Below, piece by piece: positions 1 through 11,285 of a stretch of 64,000 nt of DNA; the stretch's first letter is position 1, and every line of letters begins with the position of its first letter. This DNA comes from Hofstenia miamia (Eukaryota > Xenacoelomorpha > Acoela), in the NCBI GenBank assembly GCA_004352715.1, contig SCFE01000076.1:843950-907949 (forward strand). The letters run 5' to 3'. A model generated the notes under the pieces. That model did not search any database. It had not been told where the DNA came from and was given only the letters and a program-made list of their open reading frames with translations. The position numbers and the translations under genes were made by a program.

Positions 1-169
1 AATCTTATTTCTACATAATGAAACGCGCTAATCAACTAAATGGTCTGGGATTACCTTTAAAAATAAATTTAAGCAAAGGAGTTGCCATTCTTAGCTTCGA
101 ATTATGTTTGACATAAAATTTTAATATTAGAAAATTCGCATGTGAATTACAACATAAGTTTGCATGTAC

Positions 170-487
170 CTGAAGTCGATGAAAGATTGGGATGAAAACA
201 TGGGCTGTTATTGGGATGGTAATAAAATTACCAACACACATAAGCCAATAAATTGCACCTGAAATGTACAGTTCACTAGGAACTCCCAGTAACATGATGG
301 CTGACATAAAGCTTGCCAAAAGTGACAACGATACTGGAATCCAACTTGCCCGTCTATCAGCCATTAGGTATTCTTTTGTAGTCCTTTGACGGCCGCCAGT
401 AAGGGCATAATAAATTCCAATCAATGCAGAGGCAAGTAAGAGGCCAACAAACACAGCATAATCTACCCATGAGAATGCTACAGACAT
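170..487 (-). CDS. SLC5-family sodium:solute symporter, paralogue C, first coding exon (partial gene)
   Basis: The exon begins at ATG 487 and runs 106 codons to a CAG|GTACAT donor, with the exon ending at 170 and the intron starting at 169. It carries the SLC5 amino end: a first hydrophobic segment, then GGRQ-T-KEYLMADR, then a second segment with SLLASFMSAIMLLGVPSE. That segment corresponds to TM1 of the LeuT-type fold, where family members bind Na+ and substrate. A third membrane segment ends in FHRLQ. The donor phase (0) matches exon 1 of paralogue A. Later exons lie off the left edge. The family moves small organic anions, vitamins or iodide across the plasma membrane with Na+. By sequence it is SMCT/SMVT-like, and the substrate is unknown. 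It is the most downstream of three same-strand paralogues. Confidence 0.9.
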
Positions 488-520
488 TTAAAAGTATTCT
501 AAATTTGTGAATTATAGAAT
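488..520 (-). promoter_or_regulatory. Possible 5'-UTR splice acceptor before paralogue C start codon
   Basis: Read on the minus strand, the sequence before the ATG has the form aatttag|AATACTTTTAA-ATG. Paralogue A has the equivalent atttag|AATCTGTTTA-ATG just upstream of 36236. Conservation of an acceptor-like AG about a dozen bases before the start codon in both copies suggests a non-coding first exon further upstream. This is inference from two copies only. Confidence 0.35.
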
Positions 521-539
521 TTGATAAGTGTATTGAACA

Positions 540-540
540 T

Positions 541-571
<31 letters not shown>

Positions 572-588
572 ATGTATATATATATATA
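540..588. repeat. (TG)n-(TATG)n-(TA)n microsatellite
   Basis: A compound simple repeat directly abuts the left terminus of a mariner-like element. The element appears to have inserted into TA-rich microsatellite DNA, since TA is the usual target of this superfamily. Confidence 0.9.
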
Positions 589-1552
589 CAGGGTGTGTCA
601 AAAGTAGCTTGACTTTCCAAATTACAATAACTTTTTATTTATATGAAACCAAACAATAATATATGTAAATAAACAAACTCTAATAAGGGGAATTACAGAT
701 ATATTAAAACAAATGCTCAATACTAAGTTCACATCTTGGTATCATGTTCTGGACAGCTCAATGTAATTCATCAATGTTAAGTGAATCAACTTCATGTATG
801 CTCCTCCTTTTTTAATCATTCAGAAAAATAGCTTTAGCACATAATTTGAGTGAATGCCATCCACACACATAATTTTTCAAGGTGAAAGCCTTCTGTTATT
901 ACTCAGACGCATATATGGTACAATTATGACGGCCTCATTTGACCAAAGCATATTATTGAGCTAATTAGCATTAGCTAAAATCCATTGTTCAAATTCCAGA
1001 CGATGATTTGTCTGAATCAGTGATAGTTTGACGCAAAGCAATTTTGTATGTTTGCATACCACATGCTTTAAGAATTCGACAAATACTTTTCTTTGGAATT
1101 GTAGTAGCAGCAGCAATAGAAGAAGAACGTGTATGGCCATGCACATTTGTATCTTGCAGAGTTTTCAGCGCACTCATTACAATTGGTTTTCGGTCTTCTT
1201 GGAGCAATGGTCTCTCTGATTTAGCAGCATTGTGCAAGGATTTTGTCTTTACAAATTTTCTTATCATGTTAGTGACAGCTGTAATAGAAAAAATGTCTTT
1301 GTGAAGGTCGTGTGCTGTTTTGTCTGCCGCGGTTGCACTGTCTCCATTTTTGTAGTATAGTTTTACTATTTCCAGTCTAGTGTCTAAATCCATGTCTAAA
1401 GTTAAAAAATACTGGAAAAATAACAAAATGGTTATGCATAACATAAATTCCCTTTATATAGTTATAAAATGACGAAATATTTAATCATCTTTTCTGTGAT
1501 TGGTTGAATTTTTTTAGTTAGTTTAAAAGTCAAGTTACTTTTGACACATCAT
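589..1552 (-). mobile_element. Tc1/mariner-superfamily element, decayed
   Basis: The ends form imperfect inverted repeats. The left reads CAGGGTGTGTCAAAAGTAGC and the right, reverse-complemented, reads TGATGTGTCAAAAGTAACTT; both continue into TTGACTTT. They are flanked by TA-rich DNA. The roughly 960-bp body holds a decayed transposase on the minus strand. The length is below the usual 1.3 kb, so parts of the catalytic region are probably lost. Confidence 0.8.
930..1393 (-). pseudogene. Mariner-like transposase, amino-terminal half intact, catalytic half broken
   Basis: From ATG 1393 a frame of about 130 residues begins MDLDTRLEIVKLYYKNG. This is a typical first helix-turn-helix of a Tc1/mariner DNA-binding domain, followed by a second one (near SICRILKACGM). 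Past residue ~130 the frame shifts; a nearby frame still reads LWSNEA, resembling the W-S-D-E block around the first catalytic aspartate but with N in place of D. No intact second or third acidic motif was found. It cannot encode an active transposase. It sits outside the SLC5 coding exons, upstream of paralogue C. Confidence 0.75.
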
Positions 1553-1566
1553 ATATATATATATAT

Positions 1567-1782
1567 NNNNNNNNNNNNNNNNNNNNNNNNNNNNNNNNNN
1601 NNNNNNNNNNNNNNNNNNNNNNNNNNNNNNNNNNNNNNNNNNNNNNNNNNNNNNNNNNNNNNNNNNNNNNNNNNNNNNNNNNNNNNNNNNNNNNNNNNNN
1701 NNNNNNNNNNNNNNNNNNNNNNNNNNNNNNNNNNNNNNNNNNNNNNNNNNNNNNNNNNNNNNNNNNNNNNNNNNNNNNNNNN
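1567..1782. other. Assembly gap inside a (TA)n tract
   Basis: 216 Ns with (TA)n on both sides, so the missing DNA is most likely more of the same microsatellite. Confidence 0.95.
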
Positions 1783-1816
<34 letters not shown>

Positions 1817-1839
1817 GATATTGACGTGCAAGTACAGTA

Positions 1840-3190
1840 AATAGTATATTTTTTGTGAAATTAGTGATAGGTAGGCCGCATCAAAAGTACTTTATTACCC
1901 GTACCCACACGTACCCTAAACATTTTTCTCGTGCCAGTGGATATGATTTTCTTTGCTGAAATTAAATAATTCGATATTTTCAACAACTTTTCACACACAA
2001 TTCACAGTCATTAAATGTTAATTCTTTCAACATTTTATATAATTTGTTTTTGAAAAAATACTAAATTATAACCCATTGGATCCATAAAGCTGAAAGCATT
2101 TTGTTCAATACCACGTACTCCCACAGAACCTAGGATTGATGCGTCAAATATTAATTATGTTATTTTAACTGAATTCCCTGGTTACATAAAGTAGTATACA
2201 TAAACGTTTTCTGGGTTCTTAATACAACTAAATACTTATAAAATAAATTTTTATTAATTCATATTTTTCATTTTTTAGATGGTTAGAAAGAGAAATAGTA
2301 TATGCCTTTAATGACGTCAAAATTTGTATTAAACACTAATATATTTCACAAGAAATGTGAAAATTATAGAAACTCATGTTTTCACATGCACATTAATATG
2401 ACACTCAACATATTTTCAAAGTTTTAAATTTCCCGAGATATTTTATGAGTGCTTTGCACTGATATCTTTTGGCGAAATGATCTAAGCTATCACACTGAGT
2501 TACAAATATAATTTGAAACATAATGCTAATATAAATTTGTCTTGTATGTTTCTTGAATACAAGAATTTCTACTTCGATCCACTGTATAAGCTACATTAGA
2601 AATTGTACGAGGAATATAAACGTATAAGCCTCAAAGACAAATAATTTTTCCACTCTTCACAATCTTGAAGTGTCATGTATATACTATACTAACAATGAAA
2701 AAATTAGCAAATTCAACTAAAATTTCTTTTGTAATTAAGTTCAGACAAGAGTACGTGTTTGAATTCACACGTTCAAATACCTTAAAATATGGACACCTGT
2801 AGTAAAATTGGAATTTGGAAAATTTCTGGAATTCAAACTGCATAGAATACTTTTAAATTTGTCTGCTAAAAATTAATTCTGAAAAAAAGGAATTAAGGAT
2901 TGCGTTTCACTAAATTTTAAATTTTACTGAAAAGAACAGGCTTTGAAGAAAACGGAATTCACCGCATTTGTTAGATGTTTACCGAAACTGCGAGAAGCTT
3001 GCATCAGCTTAAGAGGTTACTATGTGGTAAAACGATGGTTAACAAGCTTTTTAAGTACTTAACAAGTTAAAATAAAAGACAAAAGAACTGTTAATGAGGT
3101 GGTACTCCAAACAACGATGGGATAACTGACGTGACATTAAACACTAAAATTGGCCAAAAATGTCAAGCTAAATTTGGAATTGAAAATAGA
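1840..3190. other. Intergenic AT-rich DNA, no gene seen
   Basis: No exon-like frame or RNA gene was found. A short GC-richer patch near 1870-1935 holds repeated CCCGTACCC/ACGTACCC motifs. It resembles the GGGTAC-type blocks near 24.77-25.02 kb and may be an end of a small non-autonomous transposon. Confidence 0.5.
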
Positions 3191-3545
3191 TAGCCAACCA
3201 AAGGACACTGACGTAGGACAGGGTATAAAAACCTTCAAAACTTCATAGAAAACACACACCCCTCCCCGAGACTCTGAAAAGAAACATTGAGCCAAGACTT
3301 CAAGTTCAAAGTTTGCAAAAAGACATTGCTTGGTCCTTTATCTGTTTAAAAGTTATTCCTACTTTCATGGTGAACGTCAGGTAAAGGTTTTGTAATTGAT
3401 ATCGTAATCATTAACTTTGGAGGTTTCATATATCAGTAATTATAACGTGTGACTTTAGTTATTTGATTCGTTTATTGTTGGGACTTGTATAAGCATTCTC
3501 CTGTTGTAAAATAAATAAGTATCATTTGTCTTATATTTGAATTTT
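3190..3545 (+). repeat. Possible LTR-like segment with promoter and polyadenylation signals
   Basis: A TATAAAA box at 3224-3230 is followed about 290 bp later by AATAAA at 3510-3515. The interval has no coding content and is less AT-rich than its surroundings. This U3-R-like layout would fit a solo LTR, but no second copy, TG...CA boundary or target duplication was established. An unrelated chance pairing is possible. Confidence 0.2.
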
Positions 3546-4319
3546 AATTTACTTTTGAGAGAGTAAAATTTCTAAGTAAAAGTGCAACAGAAGTAAGTCA
3601 GCATTGTTTTAAAGAAATTAAGTATCGACTGTTTTGAATTAAAAACTATCTTTAACATTCAGAAGTACAAAGGAGTTTTGTGTGGAAAAATACGTCGGGT
3701 TGATTTAAAGTACAGAGCCCTTTAATTGAATTAACCTTAAAAAGAATAGGAATTGTCACAGAACACTAGCTTGTTCTCTCTCTCGGTGCAAATTAGAAAC
3801 TCACTAAACATTAAGTTTAGTCGTAAATACATTAGGGGCGAGAGACATCCTAGTAAATTTTGTTCTTTGTAAAATGACTTCAAACAGTGTTAGTCACGAA
3901 AGACCTTTAAGGAAATTCTAATCAATGTAACGCTGTGTTGATATTGCATAAAAATTGTTCATCTAAATTACTCTTCTGAGAGGAAAGCATTTTGCATATC
4001 TTAAATTCGTGTGAGACATTGTGGGCTATTAAATTACAAACCAGTAACTCTGATTTTAGAAGTTTTTCGTGATAGTTAAGAAAAGCGGTCATTTCACATT
4101 AAATTTTGGAAAGACCTGTCTTAAAACCAAATTTACAATAGCATATTTTGGTTTTGTAATAGCTCAAGAGAGTAACTTAGATTTCAATATTACCGTGCAC
4201 TCTTTTGTTGATAAAAAGGAACACAGTGATTTGTCAAATATCTCAAGACATTTACAAAGAAGTGTTGTCTGTTTAACTTTTAAAATAATAGAGAACCAAT
4301 TCGGGTTTTATTAAATTAT

Positions 4320-4910
4320 AATTCACCGTGCTTTTGATGCAGTTTTAGAGGCTCGAGTCGACAACCATTTTGTTAACTTAGACATTAGTGATTTAGGAAC
4401 TTTTTAGAGGTTAAATTTTGGCCTTCTTAGTAGTAATCTACGCTATAAAATCGCTACTAGAATTCGGTTTACATTTCGTCTTGTATTAAAGTCTATTACA
4501 AAATAAAGCATAAGCGTGTTCGATTTATTTGAGGTATTTAGTAAGTTACTAGTTCAAGACTAATTTTGAAAATACGCTTTTAAAATCAAACTTAACATTA
4601 CATATAGTATTGAACTTGCAGTATAAGAAAATAAGGCAAAATTATTCTTACAATCCTGTACGATCAGTTGGTTTTAGAAATAGTCTGATTCACTGATTAA
4701 AGTGTGAGGGACATTGACAAGAAACTTTGTGGTGTTGAAACCTTATCATAGACAGGAGTCTTTTCGTATTTTTAGTATTAATAATCGGACTTTTGATATA
4801 CTTTTGAGGGTTCGAGTTCAAATCCAATTTCGGTACTTTGAACACTCGTGATTTTTCGGATAAAATCTTAGAGATTTAGTTTCCTTTCTCGGCTACACTT
4901 TAGGTTATTA
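4320..4910 (+). repeat. Diverged direct repeat pair (about 465 bp apart)
   Basis: The stretches starting near 4328 and 4793 share CTTTTGATG/ACTTTTGATA, GAGG-TCGAGT, a later GTGATTT and an AGAGxTTxA block in the same order. They look like two old copies of one repeat unit in tandem. No protein similarity is recognised in them or in the short 81-codon frame at 4069-4314. Confidence 0.35.
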
Positions 4911-5591
4911 AACTCCTGAGTAAAAATCCGGTTTCACGACACACCATTATTGTCCATTGACTTCACAACTAAAGTATTATATTGAGAGGCTTTAAGTATA
5001 GATTTGTTTTCCCAAACTCCTTTCATTACCTATAACTCATCTTATAAAAACTTCATTTAGAACGCAAATGTCACTGAGGCTGCCTGATACCACAGCGTGC
5101 TTAAAATATGCCAAATAAAATGGATATTTTGCTTATCAGGAGGATTTACAGACTACAGATCTTGATAGACTTCCTGTGCCCCTAAGCAAACTTTAACTTT
5201 TTAATGGTGTTTTCACTTTGAAGTATTTAAATATTCTTCTTAATTGGAATTATGCAAGGACAAAGTTTGAATTATGTTAAAAACTAGAAATCATTTGTAG
5301 ACTTCATTTCAGAATTCATTAGAACAGAAATGAAGAGAATTCGAATTCATTTCCAAATATATGCCGCACATACAATTCTCTGACTTTAAATGCTCATCAA
5401 AAAGACTCCAATATCTTCTGTAGTGCAAATTAAGCTTATTAATGGAATTTCATTCATGTAAATATTTTCTTGATTACATTCAAAATTTTGCCATTTGATA
5501 AGAAATATGATTTTTTGGCTGGTTTAGTTATTTCATATTTATAAAAAGACTATTTAATGGATTTCATCTCATCTGTTAAATCATTTTCAGA

Positions 5592-5830
5592 TTATGTTCT
5601 GTGGGACATGAATATTATTGTCACAGTCCCACTTAGTTCCAATGAATTTAAACCTATTTCCGTCCCACCCCAGTCCCATTCAATTTTTTCATCACATGAC
5701 ATGACATCTTTTTGGACTAAGATTGACAGAAATTATAAGAAACTCTGAATCGGTGGTTTCAGCTCTCTTATTTGTGGTACAAGTTGCATGTTAGTCCCAG
5801 TCCCAGTGAATTTTTAATTCCAAATCTCAA
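5592..5830. repeat. MITE-like repeat of the CCCAGT type
   Basis: It begins TTCTGTGGGACAT and is dense in (A)GTCCCA motifs (5625-5680 and 5790-5810). The same beginning and the same motif occur in the better-delimited element at 41399-41653, so this is a diverged relative. Its right end could not be fixed. Confidence 0.5.
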
Positions 5831-5839
5831 TTTCATGTG

Positions 5840-7110
5840 AGCTGAGAGCAGTAAATCACAGCTGTGTTTCAAAGATTAAGCGAATTTCATTTTTTAATAT
5901 TTTGGTAGTCAAAATAGTTTTCTAGGCTGTGACAAGAAATATGTAATCACCGTAGTTTGAATTTCAGTATGCAACCAAATCACCTTTAAGAATAAGTAAT
6001 CACAAGTTGAATCAATTGAATGACGCACCCTAACCAAGGCAAAAGTGTTTAAATAAGTGTTGTGGGAATATTTAAATGAGTAGATGGTTTTACAGATTGG
6101 CATGTCGTAGCGTGAAATTTTGTTTGAAATTCAATTTTCTCATTGAAAAATCAACGTTAAGAATAATTTTTTTAAAAATTCATGGGCAATTTCTTAATCT
6201 ATCAATAGCATAATATGTAATATTAAGATTTCCGATAACACGTCTGTTGCAAGAATTGATCGTAGATTCATTTGTAGCTGACAACGAAACGTCAAAATTT
6301 AATACATGTACTTGATTCTCGTTCATATGCAGGAAATCGAAGATTTGATTTCTCAGATTATTAAATGAACCTAATATTTTCCAAATTAAAAAATCTTAGA
6401 AATGAAATTACAAGCCAAATTAATGTTTTTGTTTAGAGATAAATTTCAAATATTTGAAAAATAAATTTATTTATCCTGCTATTCAGCATAAAGAATTTGA
6501 AAAATTCACAATGACTGATATAAATAAGAAAATTATTTAATAAAAATATCTTACTGCAAATTGAAGATTTCAATATTGTTAATACAATGATTGTTTGGCT
6601 GGTATTTGTGTATTATAGAATCGAATGACAAATCATAATGTTATGCCAATAGCATCAATGTCCTATTGTAATGTACTTGTGAAAAAGAATTGCTCAATTA
6701 CAAAGTAGAGTACACCATGAGGTTGTAAGAAATTTTGATTTGCACAATTGAAAATAAATCTTGGATAAGAAGCTTATTTAATTAAGAGAATATATATATA
6801 TATATATATATAAGAAACATTCTACAAAAAATAGCTAATCGAAAATTGAAAAGTTGTACTGTGTAATACAACAGACGAAAGATAGGAGCGATAACACTAG
6901 AGACCTGCGAGCACTCGAAATTTAATTATTTATTGATTTCAAGTCTGGTCAAGTCGACCTGGGTTGTGTTGTTTTTTACTGAAAAGTACGTTGGAGAATT
7001 ATAATTTTCTGTGTCAAAATGCATCTTTTTCATAGCCATTAGGGTTGATCATAATGTCTAGGACAGGACTCCTTCAGGGTAGAAAAAAAATTAGAGGGAT
7101 ATACAAGTGT
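5840..7110. other. Intergenic AT-rich DNA with a (TA)n run at 6790-6812
   Basis: Nothing gene-like was recognised. The only clear structure is the perfect TA run. Confidence 0.5.
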
Positions 7111-7121
7111 ATAAATATCTC

Positions 7122-7409
7122 CTAAATAATCAGGATCTCCATAACAGGCAGACGCAGGTGCTCACGAGTTACCTCAGTTAGTAGCCTTGGTTGGCGAAAG
7201 CTGTAGAGAGGCGCAACCCTCTCATGAAGCTCGGCCTTCGGCTTCACTCTCTGCTGATCAGACTCAACACAGATCAGCACTCTGCGTGCCAGGGGTCGCC
7301 AGAGGGCAAGCATGATTAAGCCGGCCTGCACACTTCTAGGGGAAGTGCCAGAGCAGATCTGTTGCCACCCACTCTTCAGTCCGTTGACTGGTAGAGTAAC
7401 CCCGACCAC
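7122..7409. repeat. GC-rich dispersed repeat, copy 1
   Basis: A compact GC-rich block in AT-rich DNA. A diverged copy in the same orientation lies near 54400-54545; both share a CCCTCTCA-GAAGCT-CTTCACTCT-CAACACAGATC-GCA-TCTG-TGCC-GGG order. A 95-codon open frame crosses it on the minus strand, but it matches no family I know and probably reflects the GC content. It could be a SINE or part of a larger transposon; no convincing tRNA A/B boxes were seen. Confidence 0.5.
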
Positions 7410-7661
7410 AGAGGCATATTAATAAATTTAACTGGAAATACGTTTAAAATGATAACAAAATAGCTTAAATATTGAGAAAGTTGTCGACAATTTTAGTTTA
7501 CAAAATTTGTAATAGCACAAAGTGTTTGGAGAAACCTGCTTGCATTGCTAGATTATTATAATAATCTAGGAGTTCATGTATGTTGGTGTCTTTCCCTACT
7601 TGGTATAAAATTAAGGTTGGCATGTTTATTTTTTATTTATCAATAAACATTTCACACTCTA

Positions 7662-8569
7662 CGAGGTCTATCCCAAAAGTAAGTTTCCCTATGAAATAAA
7701 AGACAAGCTATGTCAGTGAGAAACTTTTTTATTTCACAAAACTTTACATTAACATGAGTTTATTCAACATACGAACCGTTGTTGTCAACACATTTGTTCC
7801 ATCGGTTCACCCAGCTGTCAAAGACATGAGCAAGACCACCTTCAGTTAGATATCGCAATGATGCGTAAGTTTCTTCATTGATCTCATCCCTGGACTCAAA
7901 ACGTCTTCCACGCAAAGTTTCTTTCATCTTTGCAAAAAGATAAAAGTCGATGGGAGCCAAATCGGGAGAATACCTCTGGGTTGAGTGAGTAGTTCCCAGT
8001 CCCAAGCGTCAAGAAGATCCGTGACCAATCTCGCCGTGTGGACTGATGCATTGTCATGGTGAAAAATCAGACCACGTTCCAGAAACCCTGGGCGCTTTTT
8101 TCTGGTTGCTGGACGAAGTTTCACCTGCAGGACCCATGTGTAATATGGAGCCTTAATTGTTGTGCCTGTAGGGACAGCCCAGTTCACCAAAACATTTGCC
8201 ACATCGAAGAAAACTCTGTTCATCTTCCAATCGACCATCTGCGAAACTTGCCACCCACTTTCGAAAAGTCTGAATGGATGGAGCATATGGTCCAAGACTG
8301 TCACACAAAATTTGGTGAATTTCTCGCGGTCGCTTTTCCGACAGTGTAAAGAACTTCATTATGATACGAATGTCATACTGTGTGGTTACCTTATCCATAC
8401 AAGCCAACAATTGAAAAGCGGTTGTGCAACTAACTTACAGCTTGAGAGAGTGAAAATCAGTGATTATCTTACACATAAATCAAAGCTCACTGACGTGCAG
8501 TTTCAATACCCTAGCTGTTATGTGGGCTGAACTAACCCAGACAAATATTTACTTTTGGGATAAACTACG
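7662..8569 (-). mobile_element. Mariner element, internally deleted
   Basis: The left terminus CGAGGTCTATCCCAAAAGTA at 7662 pairs with the right terminus, which reads CGTAGTTTATCCCAAAAGTA on the other strand from 8569. TA dinucleotides flank both ends, as expected for the superfamily. At 908 bp it is about 400 bp shorter than a full mariner, and the loss lies inside the transposase gene. Confidence 0.9.
7760..8404 (-). pseudogene. Mariner transposase with central deletion and frameshifts
   Basis: Reading on the minus strand: an amino-terminal helix-turn-helix block (EKRPREIHQILCDSLG), then a jump to the catalytic end. The second catalytic aspartate is in HDNASVHTA and the third in YSPDLAPIDFYLF, about 34 residues apart, which is the D34D pattern of true mariners. 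The segment that should hold the first aspartate (D-E-T/S-W region) is missing, and at least two frames are needed to read through. The copy cannot transpose by itself. Confidence 0.9.
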
Positions 8570-8872
8570 TAGTCATTCGCAAAAGTTATATTAAAACATT
8601 ATTGACACAGGTTTCGGTTTTGACGTATTCATTTTGGAACTCCACATTTGGTTAGCAGTCAATGGTATTTCAGTGAAGCTGGTCATACTGGAATGTCAAT
8701 CGTTTACAAAGCACAATCCACCATGATGTTTACCAGATGTTCACCTGGATCTTGTTACAGTGTTGAAGCACATAGTACTGAAGACACTACATCTCTTTCT
8801 CGGTAATCGTCACACACACACATCAAGCATTGCAATACTTACGTTGTGAATAATGCTTAAAGGTTAAACCTA

Positions 8873-9075
8873 GTTTGGGGTAACTTTGTTATCCCAAGAA
8901 CAACTAAAATAGGTTTTGATCTCAAATCAAATAGGTAGAACTTGATCATTTGTGTCTTTCCACATATTTTAAGTAATTCTTGTCTGTATAATATGGGAGC
9001 CATCATAACTTTGCATATTTAGATTTAACAAAAGCATTAATAGTCTAATTTTGGGGTAAATTTCTTACCCCAAAA
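8873..9075. repeat. Pair of related hairpins bounding a ~200-bp segment
   Basis: At 9049-9075 an 11-bp perfect stem (TTTTGGGGTAA / TTACCCCAAAA) has a 5-base loop. At 8873-8900 a similar stem (TTGGGGTAAC / GTTATCCCAA) has one mismatch. The same core in both, one at each end of the segment, suggests the termini of a fold-back or MITE-like element. Confidence 0.5.
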
Positions 9076-9743
9076 GAATTCAGCATAAAACTCTTGCATT
9101 CGGATGATTGCCTTTTTTGAGTAATACCATGCTTGATAAACCCTAATGCTATGATTTCTTGAAAATTCTATTATTATTGATTTAGCTTGTACCCAAAAAA
9201 TACATCTATATTGTGAAATTCTAATTCTTTTCATTTTTGAATGCTCTGATTTTTGCATATTTTAATTGCTATGTAAAGAAGACAATCTGCGAAAAAAGTT
9301 CCAGGAATTTGAATTTAATATATATGAGAATTCAGCAGCTAGATAACATTGAAAATCACAATGAAGCCTTAAATATAGATGAGATTTCTCAATTTTGCAG
9401 AAAACATTGATGCAAATTTTGATGACTTAGAAGAAAAAATTTTGAATCTTCAAAGTTCTACTAACAATTAGGAAGAGGTAGTGCAATTTGGTTCATTTAG
9501 TAGATTTTGGACTTCAATTTCCAAAAAATACACAACCCAATGGGAAAAGAGCCTTCTCAAAACATTATTCATACTAATTTTGGTTCACCAAATCATGTAA
9601 GGGTCTTGAAACCATCTTATTCTATAAATATATTTATGGATGAAATCTTAGAGAACTGCCTTCGTTATACAAACTTGTAAACACATCAATATTTAGTGGG
9701 ACTGATTCATTTAGAGATTGGAGCATTTATTTGATTGTATATA

Positions 9744-9918
9744 CAGGCAACCCCGCCTAGGTCGGATCGACTCGGACCAATGAAAATAATCCGACTTACA
9801 AGAAATCCGAGATATAATTTGTGTGTGTGTACATATTGGAGTTTGTCAGTTCCTTATTAATAGTACGAGTTACGCGAAAATCCGACTTAGTCACATCCGA
9901 CTTAGGCGGAGTTGCATG
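9744..9918. mobile_element. Small TA-flanked MITE with ~24-bp inverted repeats
   Basis: The left end CAGGCAACCCCGCCTAGGTC and the right end, reverse-complemented CATGCAACTCCGCCTAAGTC, both continue into GGA. They differ at only three or four positions. TA flanks the element on both sides (9742-9743 and 9919-9920). Internal ATCCGACTTA-type motifs repeat the end sequence. The CAGGCAACCCC start resembles pogo/Tigger termini, an inference from memory. There is no coding capacity. Confidence 0.85.
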
Positions 9919-10207
9919 TAGTAGCTGGAGCTCATAAGGTACATGATTGCAGTTTAGAAAAACTAGGCTCGCCAGTCTTTTGGGCTACCATGATCACTAA
10001 AAGATTTTTATTAATGATGCATACTTTCTAGATCAAGGTGAATGAAATATATGAGAAACATTTCGTCAAACATAAATCTCTCTTATCTTCGTCATCCTAA
10101 CCTGAAAATCAATGAGTAACTACTAGAATATAATACTAATAATAACAGTAATAATAATTTACTAGAATCAGAAAGAAAACATCTGATAATCTTACTAATT
10201 TACAAAA

Positions 10208-11285
10208 TTAGAAAAAAAGAACTATTTTTTTAATATTTTTTGAGAAATTTGTATATTTTTTTACACTGCAACCGGAATGTGATTTCCTTTCTCCTAACCG
10301 ACCAACAGCATATAGTTTTCGTTTGGGAATTATTCCTCTCAAAATGTCATTACTATTGCTCATTATTTTTTCATATAGCTTGTTATCCTTGTCCAAAACA
10401 AATTCCTTCATTGTTATATAAGATTCCAATAATCCCATTTTTTGTGCTTAGCGCTGGAGGCGATCAATCTTATGTAGGTTTTGTTGGAAACAACTTCCCC
10501 AGACTCTTATGCAATAGTTTGTATGAGTGGAAATCATTGTTTTATATATAATATAATTCAAGTTTTCAAAGCTGTAATTTAAGTGTTTCATCTTAAATTC
10601 CATGAATTTTACCAGGTTTATCACCTTTTCGAAATCGAATACAGAGCTCTGCAGATTTGTTTGTTTTGAAAAACATATTATTCAAACTGCACCATGCCAT
10701 AAGTTCTTTAATAATTGTTTCTGCTTGATCAGGGTATGCATAGAAACCGGGAATAATGCAATTGATATCATCCGCATATTTAACAAAGTTATCAGATTCA
10801 GAAGAAATTTGCATCTCGCCATATAATAAATTAAACATGATAGTCCAAAAATAGTCCCTTGAGGAACGCCACAGTTAGTCTCAAGTAATCCTGAGTGATG
10901 TTTGCCCATATCAACATATTGTTTTTTCCATTAGAAAATCAGAAAGAATGTCAATTGCATGTGTTTGATCGGATATTAATTCAGCTAGTTTTCTACAACC
11001 TTGTGCCTTGGAACGATGTCAATTGCCTTGCTGAGATCAAGAGTAAATATTCTCACATAGTGGTAAAGTTCGCTGTGATTTTTACATGTAATAATGATTT
11101 TCAGAAGAGTACACTCTGTCGATGTACCTTTTCTGAAACCCAATTGGTTGGAGTTCAGTGTCTTATTGTTCTTGTCAGATATTAATGTGTCAAAGAGCAA
11201 TCTCTCGAAAATTTTAAAAATAATTGAGGTAATGGATACAGGATGGAGATACTCTAGTGATTCAATCGTTGATGGTGCTTGAATA
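10208..11285 (-). pseudogene. Non-LTR retrotransposon reverse transcriptase, 5'-truncated relic
   Basis: On the minus strand, from about 11285 downwards, several frames give RT blocks in the right order: PVSITSIIFKIFERLLFDTL, NQLGFRKGTSTECTL, LDLSKAIDIVPRHKV (with D to I in the usual AFD), GVPQGT, and the catalytic box KYADD at about 10770. The carboxy end near 10430-10230 (DNKLYEKIMSNSN..) is typical of LINE ORF2 tails. Stops and shifts separate the blocks, so it is dead. Superfamily is probably jockey/CR1-like, not resolved. Confidence 0.85.

Noticed and set aside
4800-4830. GGGTTCGAGTTCAAATCC resembling a tRNA B box
   Set aside because: No acceptor stem, A box or cloverleaf could be drawn around it; it belongs to a diverged repeat pair.
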